Shown here: positions 10,154 to 21,100 of the stretch, in pieces | Layout: each line of letters opens with the position of its first letter | Position numbering within the stretch: position 1 is the stretch's first letter | Source of the DNA: Fomes fomentarius | Lineage: Eukaryota > Basidiomycota > Agaricomycetes > Polyporales > Polyporaceae | Direction of reading: 5' to 3' | Length of the DNA: 64,000 nucleotides | Assembly (NCBI GenBank): GCA_022606135.1 | Contig: JABYQN010000011.1 | Location: 2,046,001 to 2,110,000, forward strand | Notes under the pieces: model-generated | Told to the model about the DNA's origin: nothing | The model's database searches: none | The model's input: the letters and a program-made list of their open reading frames with translations, nothing else | Translations under genes and position numbers: made by a program

Positions 10154-11195
10154 GAGATCCTTTGCGCAGACTTCGAAGTCCTCTTCCATCGTCACACGCC
10201 ACCCACGCACAGAGTCTGACGCGTGCATGACAATGTCCATCCTCCAACACTTTGCGTATCAGGTCAACTCTGAATCGACAATGCGTGTGAACCAACAGAC
10301 AGGCATGCACACTGCACCATTGCGAAGCATAACCGGCTCATGGATGTAGAAGTCCTGATTGTCCGAGTACGAGACACTGTGAACGCGAATCATTGGCGTG
10401 AGCATATCATCTGGCAACTCTTTTAACTACCGTGTCCCCTGTCGGGCCTCTCCGAGGTACTGTCCACCAGTGTCCTCAGGATAGAAGTGTAGTAATGGTC
10501 GGATGTGAGGATTTGCCATCTCCTAGCATCACAAAGAAGAGAGGAGGAAACCTTTGTGGAAAGATACTGACCTGAGCGAGAATCTGATCAAGTGCATTGA
10601 CATAGTAGGTGTGTCCAAGTGCCCCTTTGTATGTGATGCTATCGACACCACATGCACGTTGCAGTGCGGCATTTAGCCCCAACATTGACTGCACTGATGG
10701 GACATCTTCCATCCTGTTCACCCAAAGGAGCCAGAGGAGGTCAAGTTGTCGTTGTGAGAACACAGACCGGGGAAGATGCATGAGGACATCAAGTGTACAT
10801 GTCTGGTGCTCCATGGGGTCAGTGTATTGATACATATGTGCAACATTCCGTCTAGTTGTTGTGCATAGTACGCACTATTTTGTCATGCCATGGGAACCAG
10901 TGACGCTGACGTTGCTCATCGTCCACGGTGGGGGCTGACCGCTTGCGTGATAAACCTGCCGGTAACTTCTCCAAGTCGTCCACTACAATTGGATGCTTGT
11001 TTTATGGGTCTGAACATGAACGTAGTCAATATAACACTCACCATGTACCTGGGGTTCTGGCACTGGCACATCCTCTACATGCTCATCCCCCCGCTCTTCC
11101 TCATTGTCGTCTGACCAGCCCGAGTCATCCTGACATCTGTCATTGATCCCATCCTCATCGAACCTTTGGAGCAGTTCTTGTCCGACTGTCTGCAC
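10154..11195 (-). pseudogene. Plavaka/CACTA-like transposon protein relic
   Basis: The minus strand encodes a piece of a protein family widespread in Agaricomycete repeats. Visible blocks are HLPRSVFSQRQLDLLLWLL-like, DVPSVQSM, GALGHTYYVNALDQILAQ, then after a GTCAGT...GCTAG intron EMANPHIRPLLHFYPEDTGG, LTPMIRVHS, FYIHEPVML, and RGWRVTMEEDFEV. The family is, as far as I know, associated with Plavaka-type CACTA transposons; the exact assignment is from memory. Nonsense codons at 10427-10429 and 10259-10261 sit where tryptophan is expected. Upstream (10983-11195) an acidic stretch (DDSGWSDDNEEE) fits the low-complexity N-terminal region. Further upstream the frame is lost. No complete gene or terminal repeats are found, so it is a dead fragment. 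Confidence 0.7.
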
Positions 11196-12285
11196 AAGCT
11201 CTTGCTCCCAAGTGCCTTGAAAGTGTGTGTCCTCGTGTGCTGCAAGCAGGGTCCAGTTGATGCAGGATTTAGGTGCATGTAAGCCTGGTGAGGGCGTACG
11301 AGTGCTCGAGCTAGGTCCTTCCAGGTTAGAGCCCTAAACAGAAACTGCGAGCGCTGCAAGAAGCTGTCGTACGCTATCATCGACGACTTTGCGCTGTGCA
11401 GAATGGGTAGCAGTGAGGCTTGAAGTATCATCGCCCGGGTGCTCTCGAGCGAATGCCAGTTCTTCGACCAAGTTTTGGTGGAGCAAGCTGTTTTCATGAG
11501 TGGTCTTGTAGTATTTACCGTGAGTCTTGCGATCTTTGCATAGTGTACAGCCATATAGAGGCTTTCACTTCGAGTCGAATGCACCTGGAATTGCCTGCCA
11601 GAAGTCCGAGTCTATTATTGACGGGTGAATACCACTGCATCAGCGTTGGTGACCTAGAAGCGCGGCATACCAGGTTGGCTTGTGACAAAGCTCATGATTG
11701 TTCAGTACGTGCCCAAGTAGAGGGGTAGGAAAGAAACACAAACTGCTCAGTCATACTAAGTCGGACAGGGGCCCAAAGGAAACGAAAACCGTGGCTGAGG
11801 CACCTTGCCTAATCGGGTGTTTCGACCTGTGACCGGGGCACAATTACACTTGTCCGAACATTGGGGTTTCCGCGTTATTATACTTTGAGTTCACATACAA
11901 CATCGCACAGTACGTCTGACGGGAAAGAAGTCATGTGGTACAGGAATGATTCACTGACTGGCGCGCGACTCGGACGCGTCACGCATCGCGAAGATGTGAC
12001 TACGCGCGTGAACGCCCGTCACTCTGACATTCACACCGTGTCACCGCATTTACAGAGGAAGCGCCCAATCTGGGGCTGTACCAGAGATAACCCGAGCGTC
12101 GATTGAGCCGGGGATATCTCGCCATCACAACGGACTCTCAAATTATGTCCGATAGACTCAAGTAGAAATCTATGTGATCCTGGGGTCATTCGGCACACTT
12201 CAGATTATTCACAAACAAGCAATCTGAGAAAGATCACAAAGTTGTGTCTGGCTAGATCTGATTGTAAACAAGGCCAAACACAAGG
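11196..12285. other. Intergenic, decayed element flank
   Basis: The minus-strand ORF to 11584 is probably the scrambled N-terminal part of the transposon relic. From 11.6 to 12.28 kb I see nothing recognisable. Confidence 0.35.
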
Positions 12286-12447
12286 ATGCTTGCGGGCGTT
12301 AGCCATCCCCACAATCACTGGTTCGCTCAACCAACTCGCTTCACCATCTCGTTCAGCCAACTTTCCAACTATCACAAGCGAGTCCTCTAGCGTTTTCTCA
12401 ACTCGTGCCTTGTACCGACCCTCTCCCTCCCCTGCTTCTCCCGTTTA

Positions 12448-14241
12448 GTGCTATCCACGGAATTCGTCACTTCGTGCATTGTCTACGCGCGTGAGCACGC
12501 CCAAGGCCCTCCCAGCTCTCCCACCGACAGCACCTTCTCGGATCTCAGCCTCGTGAGCAGCTATGCGTCCAGCGATTCGCCTTCCCACGCCGTCTCCAAG
12601 CTGGAGGCCTTCTTCTACTACTCGGGCATCTCTCCCACCCCCCCGAAGCTCGTCTACCGCACGGGTAGCTCGAAGGCGCCGTGGGTCAAGCCTACAGGAC
12701 TCGAGGCCCAGCGCAGGCTGAAGCAGGCTAGTGGCGTCTTCAGCCACAAGCTCAACCTCGTCTGGTCCGACGTGGGTCCCCGCGCTCGTGACCTGCTGAA
12801 GGCCCAGGGAGTTGCTTGGACGTCCATAGACGTCGCTCGCTTCGTCACCAAGGCTGATGATGACCAAGAGATCCGCGGTCCCGTCGTCCTCTGGATTGGC
12901 GTCGTTCCCAACTCTCTCCAGCCCGAGGACGCCTTCGCTTCAGCCAACGAGCTCCTCGCCCTGCTCGCCGACTTTGACATCGACGACGTCGAGGTCGAGT
13001 ACCGCGAGTCTCTCTACAAGCGGCTCGCCGGCTCGCCGCTTCTTCGCTCCGTTTCAAACCTTAACCCCATCGTCGACGTTGTCGGTCCTCTTACTCCCGC
13101 GCTTGGCCTCCCCATCGCTACCTCCGACCGGCCCGACGCCCAGGGCACCATGGCACTCTACTTCGCCGAAGGTGGTCAGAGCGACAAGGTCCTAGGTCTG
13201 ACCTGTCACCACGTACTTTTCAAGACGGACGACCAGCACAACGACGAGTACGTGTTCAGGGGCGCTGGCGCCCCTCGCAAGTACGTCCGTCTCCTCGGCA
13301 ATAACCGCTTCCAGAGGCTTCTCGACTCCATCAAGCTGCGCATTGGTCGTCATGGCATAATGGTCGAGATCTACGGGCGCAACATCGCAAAACTCGAGGC
13401 GAGGGTCAAGGGCTCCGACGAGAAGGACGTCGCTGAGGCGAAGAGGGAGCTCAAGAAGACTCGAATCCTGCTGGACGACGCGAACGAGGCGATCGAGGAC
13501 CTCGAGAAGTTCTATACAACGGTCAAGAGGGACTGGAGTAAGCCAGAGCAGCGCACCATCGGTCATATCCGCTACTCCTCCGCCCTCACGCTCGGTGCCG
13601 CTACCGGAGGCTTTACCGCTGACTGGGGTGCGTTCGAGCTCGATAGGTCCCAGTTCAAGGACGCGTTTAGGGGCAACTTCATGGATCTCGGTACGTTCTT
13701 GAATGGTCACGCCCGCGTCATCGTCTAGCCTAACGCATTCTATCCAGGTACCGAGATCCCCTCTGACAAGTTCACTCTGATGATGTACCCCCGCGAAGAC
13801 GGCCCAACGACCTTCAAGTATCCCGACGATCGCCTCCTCCGCCTCCACGATACGATCTCGAAGGAGCTCATGATCGAACCCGACATGCTCGACCACAACA
13901 ATGACCCGTGCCTGCTCGTGATTAAGAATGGCAATGCGACCGACGTCACCATCGGGCGTGCGACCGGCATCTTCTCGTTCGTCCGCGACGACGAGTCCGG
14001 CAAGGAGTCGATGGAGTGGGCCATCTACAACTACGATAGCAAGTCGGATGTCTTCTCCGCCCCCGGCGACTCCGGCTCGATCATCGTCGACGGCCGAGGC
14101 CGTGTTGGTGGCATGCTAACTGGCGGCGCTGGCAGGACGGAGACGTCGGACGTCACCTACGCCACGCCCATGTGGTGGCTCTGGCCGCGCATCCAGCAGC
14201 GGTTCCCCAACGCCAACATGTTCCCCACCCCCGAAGTCTAA
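12448..14241 (+). CDS. PA-clan (trypsin-like) serine protease-like protein
   Basis: Two exons, 12448-13690 and 13748-14241 (GTACGT...TCCAG intron), give about 578 residues from the first open codon. A basidiomycete-type N-terminal domain (block VVLWIGVVPNSLQPEDA near 146-162) precedes a chymotrypsin-fold-like half. Candidate catalytic residues are His254/255 in GLTCHHVLF, Asp392 in ADWGAFELD and Ser523 in APGDSGS followed by GRVGGMLTGG. A charged helical segment, probably a coiled coil, lies at about 310-365 between His and Asp. No signal peptide is visible, so the product is probably intracellular. Oddity: the open frame has no ATG before the conserved part. It begins with GTG at 12448, and an in-frame ATG at 12286 is separated from it by a TAG at 12388, so the true start or a first exon is unresolved. 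A broken paralogue lies at 5.35 kb. Homology to the PA clan is inferred from motifs only. Confidence 0.8.
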
Positions 14242-14482
14242 GCACCGCGACGACAGGAACGATGTCGTCAACTCCCGCCCCTCCCCTATTCTCCATGCTC
14301 TCCTTGTTTCTGCAACCTGTTGTTCCTCGACATCTCTTTATCTATTCGTTTGTTGTTAGCGCAGACGCGTGCATTGTTGTAGTTCGAGATAGTGGAAGTA
14401 GATGACATTCAGCAAAGACGAGAAGTACAAGTACGAGACAATAGACCATTAAGTAACAAAGCAATAAAGACGTATTGTACGA
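14242..14482. other. 3' flank of protease-like gene
   Basis: A pyrimidine-rich 3' UTR-like stretch. The expected 5' exons of the following kelch/MYND gene are not here. Confidence 0.4.
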
Positions 14483-16167
14483 GTGATGAACATGATAACA
14501 AAGACGAACGGCTGGCGCGAGCTGCCCATGTACCGCGAGAGGTTCCTCAACAGCCAGATGGTCGTGTACGCCTATCTCTTCCGCGGCTTCTCCGCGATCG
14601 ATTACTTCGACCTCGAGCGCGAGCGCTGGGGCCGCATCCAGACGCACTTCCTCAACGCGCGTGGCGGCCACGACGAGTGGCCGTGGTCGCAGGGCCGCGG
14701 TGGCGGATCGCTCACGGACTACGTCGCGTGCGTCGTGCACGGGCACATGTACGTCTTTGGCGGGTCGCTGAAGCGCGCGGTGGGCTCGAATTTCTTCGCG
14801 GTGCTGGATATCGAGAAGAAGACGTGGGTGGGACGGATCGCGAGCCGATCGTGCCATCGCACGATGTTCCGGGCGTGAGGAAGAATCTGGCGTGTTGGGT
14901 GGACGGCGAGGGCGAGAAGGTGTATATCATGTATGGCCTGCCCGATCGCCAGGCCGCAGCGCTGACCGACAAAGAGCTCGGGGGAGAGGGGTATGTATAT
15001 GATGACTGCTGGGACCGGAGGCGGGATCTGGGGCTCATCGTACGGCGAATGTGCGTGTGCGGAGAGGATGGCGGCGTCGAGGAAGGTCCAGTTCGCAAGC
15101 GCAAACTGCGGCCAGAGATACGAAGAATGAAGAATGCAGTGGGAGCAGTAGTCAGAGGAGACTGGGAGGGTCCGGGGAACCTGAGGAGATACTTACGAGG
15201 CGAGATTGTTCGCCTGTGTTTGCCAAAACTGATTGCAGGAAAGGGGTTGATACAGACCCGACGAGGGTCATAGTTGGCGCGTGGGATGGACATAGTGCTC
15301 GTCGTGGAGCGTCGAAGAGGAGGGTGCGCACTGGGACTCGGAGGTATCGGGCGCTTGAACTTGCTACGGCGCTCAATCTTTCAACTACAGCCTGGGAGTC
15401 CGGACATCGCGAAAGGGAAATGGCAGCGCGAGCGTGTTGCGGGCAACTTTCCTTGCCCCCGCTCCGAGCTGTCTGTCTGCTACGTGAGTGTCCCGCCGTA
15501 TGTGGCGTTGACATTCAAGGGCTGACATTCGCTTGCTTCCGGCCGTCCTCCAGAACAAGAAGATCAACTCGACGGTGCTGTTCGGCGGAAACAATCCCGC
15601 CCTGCCGTACTTTGCCAACATTGAGACCGGCGTCGTATTTGGCTACAACTACTTCGCCGACACGTTCATCCTCGATCACTCCTCTCTCGCGCCCCGCTGG
15701 CGGCAGGTCATCACCCCGAGCTTCCCGACGTACCGCGCGCAGGCGCAGTTGCTCGCGGATGCGGACACGGGGAAGATGTACCTGTTCGGTGGGTACACGA
15801 ACTCGGGGTGGGTGCCGGCGGGCAAGTCAGACATATCCAAGAGCTACGGGGATATCTGGCAGCTTGTCATCGACGTCCCCGGCGGGCTGTTCGAGGGCGC
15901 GGTCGACTGGGAGGACGAGAGGCACACGGCACAGCTCGGACCTTGGCAGGTGTGCTATCGCTGCAAAGCTGTGGATTTCCACAGAAAGTGTGGAGGTACG
16001 TCCGCCGTGTCGTTGTCGTCCTACAGCCTTCTGCTGTTGGGGATATCGATGTCGCTGACACGGTTCTGGTCGCAGGCTCGTGTGGGGGAAAGGTGTTCTA
16101 CTGTAGCGCTGACTGTCAGAAAGAGGGCTGGGCCGAGCTCAAGGAGAAACATGGGTGCAGGCGGTGA
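14483..16167 (+). pseudogene. Kelch-repeat/MYND-finger gene, broken
   Basis: Kelch repeats form a beta-propeller; the MYND zinc finger binds proline-rich partners. The order is kelch-like segments (WRELPMYRERFLNSQMVVYAY..., YVACVVHGHMYVFGGS, FFAVLDIEKKTW; then in another frame ACWVDGEGEKVYIMYGL, GYVYDDCW), an intrusion at 15012-15392, then DIAKGKWQRERVAGN, an intron 15484-15553, VLFGGN, MYLFGGYTNSGW, DIWQL, and a MYND finger split by an intron (15996-16075): CYRCKAVDFHRKC / SCGGKVFYCSADCQ...H..C. Damage: the 5' part is missing (the gene starts inside a repeat, just after the previous gene's 3' end), the frame shifts near 14835, and the foreign insert breaks a repeat. The C-terminal half remains open. 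It could express a shortened protein but not the full product. Confidence 0.8.
15012..15392 (-). mobile_element. 381-bp inverted copy of truncated vps68 segment
   Basis: The reverse complement equals 6348-6728 in length and differs at about five positions by my reading. It contains the vps68 exon 1 start codon, the shared 21-bp deletion, intron 1 and the start of exon 2. It interrupts a kelch repeat between DDCW and DIAKGKW. The hexamer CTGGGA occurs at both edges (15009-15014 and 15392-15397), which could be a target-site duplication. No terminal inverted repeat or coding capacity for movement is seen, so how it moved is unknown. Confidence 0.75.
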
Positions 16168-17376
16168 GGCTGTCCATCGCTAAGCCCTCGGAGTTGGCGC
16201 CAAAGTACATGGTTTCCGAGGAACGTTCTGACGGTGCGCTCATGTATGTTTCATTGCATGTGAGCAACGAGTATCCTGTGGGAGTCGCTTCCGATGGGTT
16301 GTTCACTGCCCCCTGCAATGCCTTGTACAGGTGTCATTCACGAACTGTGAGTGCATAATGGATTGAGTCATGTTTGAGTGCGCTACTTCAGTAATAGAGG
16401 GGCACGCCTCTCTAGTCTTCCCTCATTACTCTGAGCTGCCTATCTCTCGTGGACCCCACATCAGTACAACGCAATACCCTCGGTGATGAGAATTCAATCA
16501 TCTAATCCGGAAGACACACGGAGTGGGGTCGTATGCAGGAACAAGACTTGCCAAAGGCGCCAGTGAGTACTAGTGGTCGGGTTTGGCCTCTCAATGGTGA
16601 CCATTGATTCTGTGCCTCTCTGCCGGTTACTGTGCGGGTCGCTCGCACAGCGGTTCGTTCCAATATATCATCGCCTCGCTCACTCAGCCTCTATGTAGTC
16701 AGAGAGCTTATCGGCAAGATGTACGGTCGTCATCGCCACAAAATCTAGCGCGAGGGCATACGACTCAGTATTCTCCAACAGACGGCCTCTTTCTCCGTGT
16801 CGTGCGAGCATCTGAGGAGGCTGTTCGTGGGCACGGTGCCGAAGCATGCGCTCCCTCCGTCTTGGTAAGACAAAGTGAACAGCTAGGCAAACTAGCGCGG
16901 GGATCCGTAACGATCGAGTAGCACACTAGTACTCGGGCTAAGTACTATCCGTGACAGCTTCTCACACCGCCTTTCAAGTTGCGTCAGAGCTTCTGGGTCT
17001 ATAGCACAAACATGAAGAAGTACTCAAATCTAACTCATCGACCGTGACTTTCATTCCTACGAACTTGGACGTGGGGAATGGATAGCGTCGATGTGGTTGA
17101 ACCTAGGTCTCTACCATAGTAATGCCACTGGGATAGAGGGGATGTGGCTATGCAGAGCCCTTGTGACATCCGAGGACAGCTGATGGGTAAATATTTAGGC
17201 GGTGGCAGTACTGCGTGAGGCACGTTTCTACCGGCCATGGAGTACGGCATCGGCATCGACGCTTTCTTCCCAACCACGACATCCTGCTTCACCGCCCTGA
17301 CTGTACATCACTATCAGCGCTAGCCGCTGCCATATATTCTGCTACTTCGTGCGCTGAAGCGCAACCCGCCCTCAAC
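16168..17376. other. Intergenic
   Basis: About 1.2 kb without a recognisable gene. A TATA-like CATATATTC at about 17330 lies some 45 bp upstream of the next start codon and may be its promoter element. Confidence 0.4.
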
Positions 17377-18498
17377 ATGGTATACATCCCCGGAATATCG
17401 GAATCACGGAGCAAGCGCCTAGAACGGAGGAAGGGAGGTGGTGGCAAAGGTGGGGGAGGTGGGAAGAGCGGTGGATCATCAGGAAGGTCAGGGAGCTCAG
17501 GGAGCACCGGTTCTTCCACTGGTAGCAAGGGCTCAAACAACAGACCACCCAGCAGCTCAGGCTCCAGCGGTGGCACTGTTGGCAGCCGCGGTGCCTCCGT
17601 CCCCGTCTCTGGCTCAACCGTCGGGAGGTCAAGCGCTGTTTCGTACGGCGCGGGAAGCACCAAGGTCGTTACGATACCTCAAGGGCAGCCATTTGCTGGT
17701 CGTACGTCCGGCGGTGGGACGCGCGACCAGGTGTACGGGAATCGGTGAGTGAACTTGGATATGTGCTTCTGGCAATCGTACCCCACAGCATCACTATCTG
17801 TCTTGAAGACCATCGCTGACGGTGCCCGTGTCCAGAGCATATGGGAGCGGCTTCCCTGGCACAACTGGCGGTCTCGGTGTTGGGAACCGCAACTTCCCCT
17901 TCGTGTATTGGCCGCTGGTATGGGGTGGTGGACTAGGCTACGGCGCAGCGTACCTGCACAATCACGAGGTCAGCCACGCAACTCCACACACACGGTCTAT
18001 GTGAGGACTAACTACCTCATTCAGTATGGTGACCCGAACAACTCAAGTCGGCCTGGCGGACCGCAGACACAAGCGGCGTTCTTTTCCAACACGACCAATT
18101 CAACCTTTCACGTCGTATCCGACAATAGCACTGTGGTCGCACTCATCGCTTCTATCTCCGCCAACTGTACCTTTGCCTCCAACTCGTCAAAGACTCCCTC
18201 TACGTTCAACGGTGCCGCGACTGACCCGCTCCCCGAACAAGCCATCCAATACTACCGCGCGAGCAGCGTTGTGCTCACGCTCGATGGATACAATGACACG
18301 GTTGCACTCACGGGGGCGGAGAATGCTATCGCGCCGCCTCTGCCTTCGAACGTCGACCAGACGCTGCTTGATTGTTTGAACTCGACGATCGGGGCAGCGG
18401 TACCGCTCTTCGAAGACGCCGCGTCAAGCCTCCCGATGCCGAGTGTGGGCCTCGTTGGTCTCGTGTACGTGCTCTGGTGCCTCTCGTCATTCTTCTGA
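17377..18498 (+). CDS. Glycine-rich, glycosylation-rich protein, copy 1
   Basis: Family not recognised. Three exons, 17377-17744, 17836-17968 and 18025-18498, give 324 residues. Layout: a short basic N-terminus (RSKRLERRK), a Gly/Ser-rich low-complexity tract (about 24-75), a conserved block with SRGASVPVSGS and STKV.TIP.GQPFAGR, an aromatic/Gly segment (exon 2), then a domain with many N-glycosylation sequons (NSS, NTT, NST, NCT), STVVALIAS, QYYRASSV.LTLDGYN, and a hydrophobic C-terminus (VGLVGLVYVLWCLSSFF). The last segment fits a GPI signal or membrane anchor, and the sequons imply passage through the ER, yet no clear signal peptide follows the chosen ATG. An upstream exon or start may be missing. 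The tandem paralogue 2 kb downstream has the same three-exon phase pattern. Confidence 0.75.
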
Positions 18499-19304
18499 TT
18501 CCTCGTTCCACTATCCGCGATACCTTCTCTTCCATGATGCCCCTCTGCTCCACATGCTCCTGTTCATGACGAATCTTTACGACATCTGATGCAGGGTGGA
18601 TATCCCGTACTTTACAGCCTGTCGCAGTGTTATCGCTTCATTCGGTCTACTGTAGCCTAGTATCAATTACTGGATCTAGTTTGTGCGGACATCGACATGG
18701 TCGACATCGTTCAGTATCGCCAGATCGGGCTTGTCCTGTTAGTACATGCGCATATATGTGTGTGTATCGTTATCTCGTTTGAAGTGTAAGGTGAGTGTAT
18801 CCTTTTTGGGACGACGACGATGTGCTTAGCGTGGTTACCATAGCTCTAGGTTGGGGACCTTGTTGTAAGTGTTGTGTCGTCGTCATGAGGGCCGTGGCGC
18901 CTCTGCGCATATGCCTCGGCCACACTGCTATTGGCTATTGTGTGATTGCTATACCTACAGGTCATACACAGGCCTTTGCAGGTGCGAGGGCCACGGTGCA
19001 TCTGAACCACATCGATTCAAACCCCTAGGTTTTGCTTCAAAGGCGACATCTGACCACGACGGCTGTCGAGAATCGACCAATTCGCGGCCACATACGTATA
19101 TTGCTGCGCAGCCGTGGCTTCAATGGTTGGTTATCCGACTGTAGGTCCTGTCTCATCCTGAACCATGGCCAATGCGACGGGGCGTCACATGCTCATCGGC
19201 TATTCACCCACCTTCAATATATATAAGCGCGTACCCCAACCACACTCTTGTCCTCCGCCATCGCCGTCCTCGCACTCATTCAACACCGCTGCTGCGCAGG
19301 CTCG
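18499..19304. other. Spacer between tandem paralogues
   Basis: It holds the 3' UTR of copy 1 and the promoter of copy 2; no other gene seen. Confidence 0.45.
19218..19227 (+). promoter_or_regulatory. TATA box of glycine-rich copy 2
   Basis: TATATATAAG lies 78-87 bp upstream of the chosen ATG at 19305. A start of transcription about 30 bp downstream would fall near 19250, which favours the 19305 start over an upstream one. Confidence 0.55.
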
Positions 19305-20412
19305 ATGCACATACCAGTCGTATCCGCCTACGCCAATGCGCAATATGCATCCCTGAACGCCATCCTCGGACGTCGAAGCCCCGTCCCCGACCCCAAGGGC
19401 GGAGGCGGAGGCGGACATGGTGGCGGTCACGGTGGCGGGAGGTCCGGAGGCGGGAGGTCTGGAGGCGGAGGGAAAGGAAGCACATCCTCTGCTGCTGCCC
19501 CGGGAAGCCGCGGTGCATCCGTCCCGGTTTCTGGGTCGCTTGCGCCGGGCAAGACCAGTGCCACTTCGTATGGGCCGGGCAGCACGAAGGTCGAGACTAT
19601 TCCCGGCGGACAGCCGTTCGCTGGTCGCTCTGTCGGTGGCGGGACGCGGGAACAGGTCTATGGGACGTCGTAAGTGTGCTAGATGTGTTGCGCTTATCGT
19701 TTGTGCTGACTGGTTTTGGTGGTTAGGTACTATGGTAGCGGATACCCTGCGACGAATGGCCTTGGGGTCAGCAACCGCGGCTTTCCGTACTACTACTACC
19801 CGTTTGCATGGGGACCCGGGTATGGGTACGGGCCTCCGTACTACCACACTAGTGAGGTGGGTATAATGTGACCGTCCCTCTCCCCAGATCCTAATCTCTT
19901 ACTGACTTCTTCGCACCCAGTACGGCAAGCCGGAGAACTCCTCCCGTCCAGGCGGCCCCGAGATGCAAGCTGCCTTCAGCTCGCGTTCGTCGAACACGAC
20001 CTTCCACATCCTCTCCGACAACAGCACGATCGTCGCGCTTATCGCGTCCGTCAACCTCAACTGTACCGCGCTCCTGAACGCGAACTCGTCGCACGCTCCG
20101 ACTCCGTTCACGGGCGCCCCGACAGACCCGCGCTTCGAGCAGGCGGTCCAGTACTATCGCGCGAGCAGCGTTGCGCTCACGCTGGATGGGTACAACAACA
20201 CCGCGGCGTTGAATGTGACGGACGGCGCGAATGCGCCACCGACACCTGTCGCGCTCCCGCCCGGTGTCGATAGAGGGCTGCTGAATTGTTTGAACGCGAC
20301 GATCGGGGAGAGTGTGCCGCTGTTCGACTCTGCGTATGGACTCGGTGCGCCGGACGTTGTCGGGGTGATGATGATTCCCTGTGTGCTCATGTATCTGCTC
20401 GCTCTGCTGTAG
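19305..20412 (+). CDS. Glycine-rich, glycosylation-rich protein, copy 2
   Basis: Paralogue of the gene at 17377. Exons 19305-19669, 19727-19856 and 19921-20412 give 328 residues with intron positions and phases identical to copy 1. The Gly tract here is GGG/GGH-rich. Shared blocks are SRGASVPVSGS, STKVETIPGGQPFAGR, SSRPGGP, STIVALIAS, QYYRASSVALTLDGYN and a hydrophobic C-terminus (VVGVMMIPCVLMYLLALL). Sequons are frequent (NSS, NTT, NST, NCT, NNT, NVT, NAT). A cryptic hydrophobic stretch in the same frame just upstream of the ATG (LLSSAIAVLALI) would look like a signal peptide but has no start codon and would overlap the expected transcription start. Likely a cell-surface protein; function unknown. 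Confidence 0.75.
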
Positions 20413-20959
20413 CGAAGTTCCTGTAACACATGCTTATATACCCACGCCCGCCACTTTCGTGTCTGCACGTTCTACTCGTCATTGGATTTGCGATGTAGCG
20501 TATCGAGTAAGACGCGCTCATTTGCAGACGACCGACATCATCTGAATTCCTGACACGGCGGAGAACTCGGTGAGTATTGCGTTCAACGAGATGAGGCATT
20601 CGCGGTAAATGAGAGGCGATGTGAGCATGAGGTTTGTCACGCTACCGCCGCCTGACTAGGTTCACCTTCCTCAACGACAGTGTGCCATTCGAGCATCGAC
20701 TACAGACTGCATTTTAACCATTACCACCAACTGTTACATTGCTACTGTATACCCTGCTGAGTGGTGTTATTGCATACTAGTATTGCTGTCACCGCTTCAG
20801 CGACACTGTGTCCAGTACCGTACCACTGCTCTCATTCCAATATTCGTGGATTTCATGGAACACGCCAGTTTCTCCGATTGTATGCGCGACTTTAGTTTGC
20901 CGGCAAATCTCCATAATCTTCGGATGTGATCAGTGCCAACAAGTCGTCTCGGATGCCAT
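20413..20959. other. Intergenic
   Basis: No gene seen between the glycine-rich pair and the F-box mosaic. Confidence 0.4.
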
Positions 20960-21100
20960 CAAGAGTCGGCAAAGCTCCCCCAACAGCTTGACCCAGCTAC
21001 ACAGCCGACATCTCCTCGCGCTGAAAATGTGTCATCGGGGACACCAGCTTGAAGATGAAGATGGTCATCCCCATCAGGTACATAACATGCGTTTCGTTCT
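20960..21100 (+). repeat. Direct repeat left of F-box copy 1
   Basis: Matches 23387-23615 in the same orientation, with shared strings CAAGAGTCGGCAAAGCTCCC, CATCTCCTCGCGCTGA, GGGACACCAGCTTGAAGATG and GGTACATAACATG. The two copies bracket F-box copy 1. It probably marks a duplication boundary. Confidence 0.75.

Noticed and set aside
14392..15273. 293-codon plus-strand frame as a novel gene
   Set aside because: A chimera of an off-frame kelch segment, the real kelch frame after a frameshift, and antisense of the inserted vps68 piece.
17215..17748. Longer N-terminus for glycine-rich copy 1 starting at 17215
   Set aside because: The added residues have no signal-peptide order, the frame opens on a non-ATG codon, and a TATA-like element at about 17330 would lie inside the coding region.
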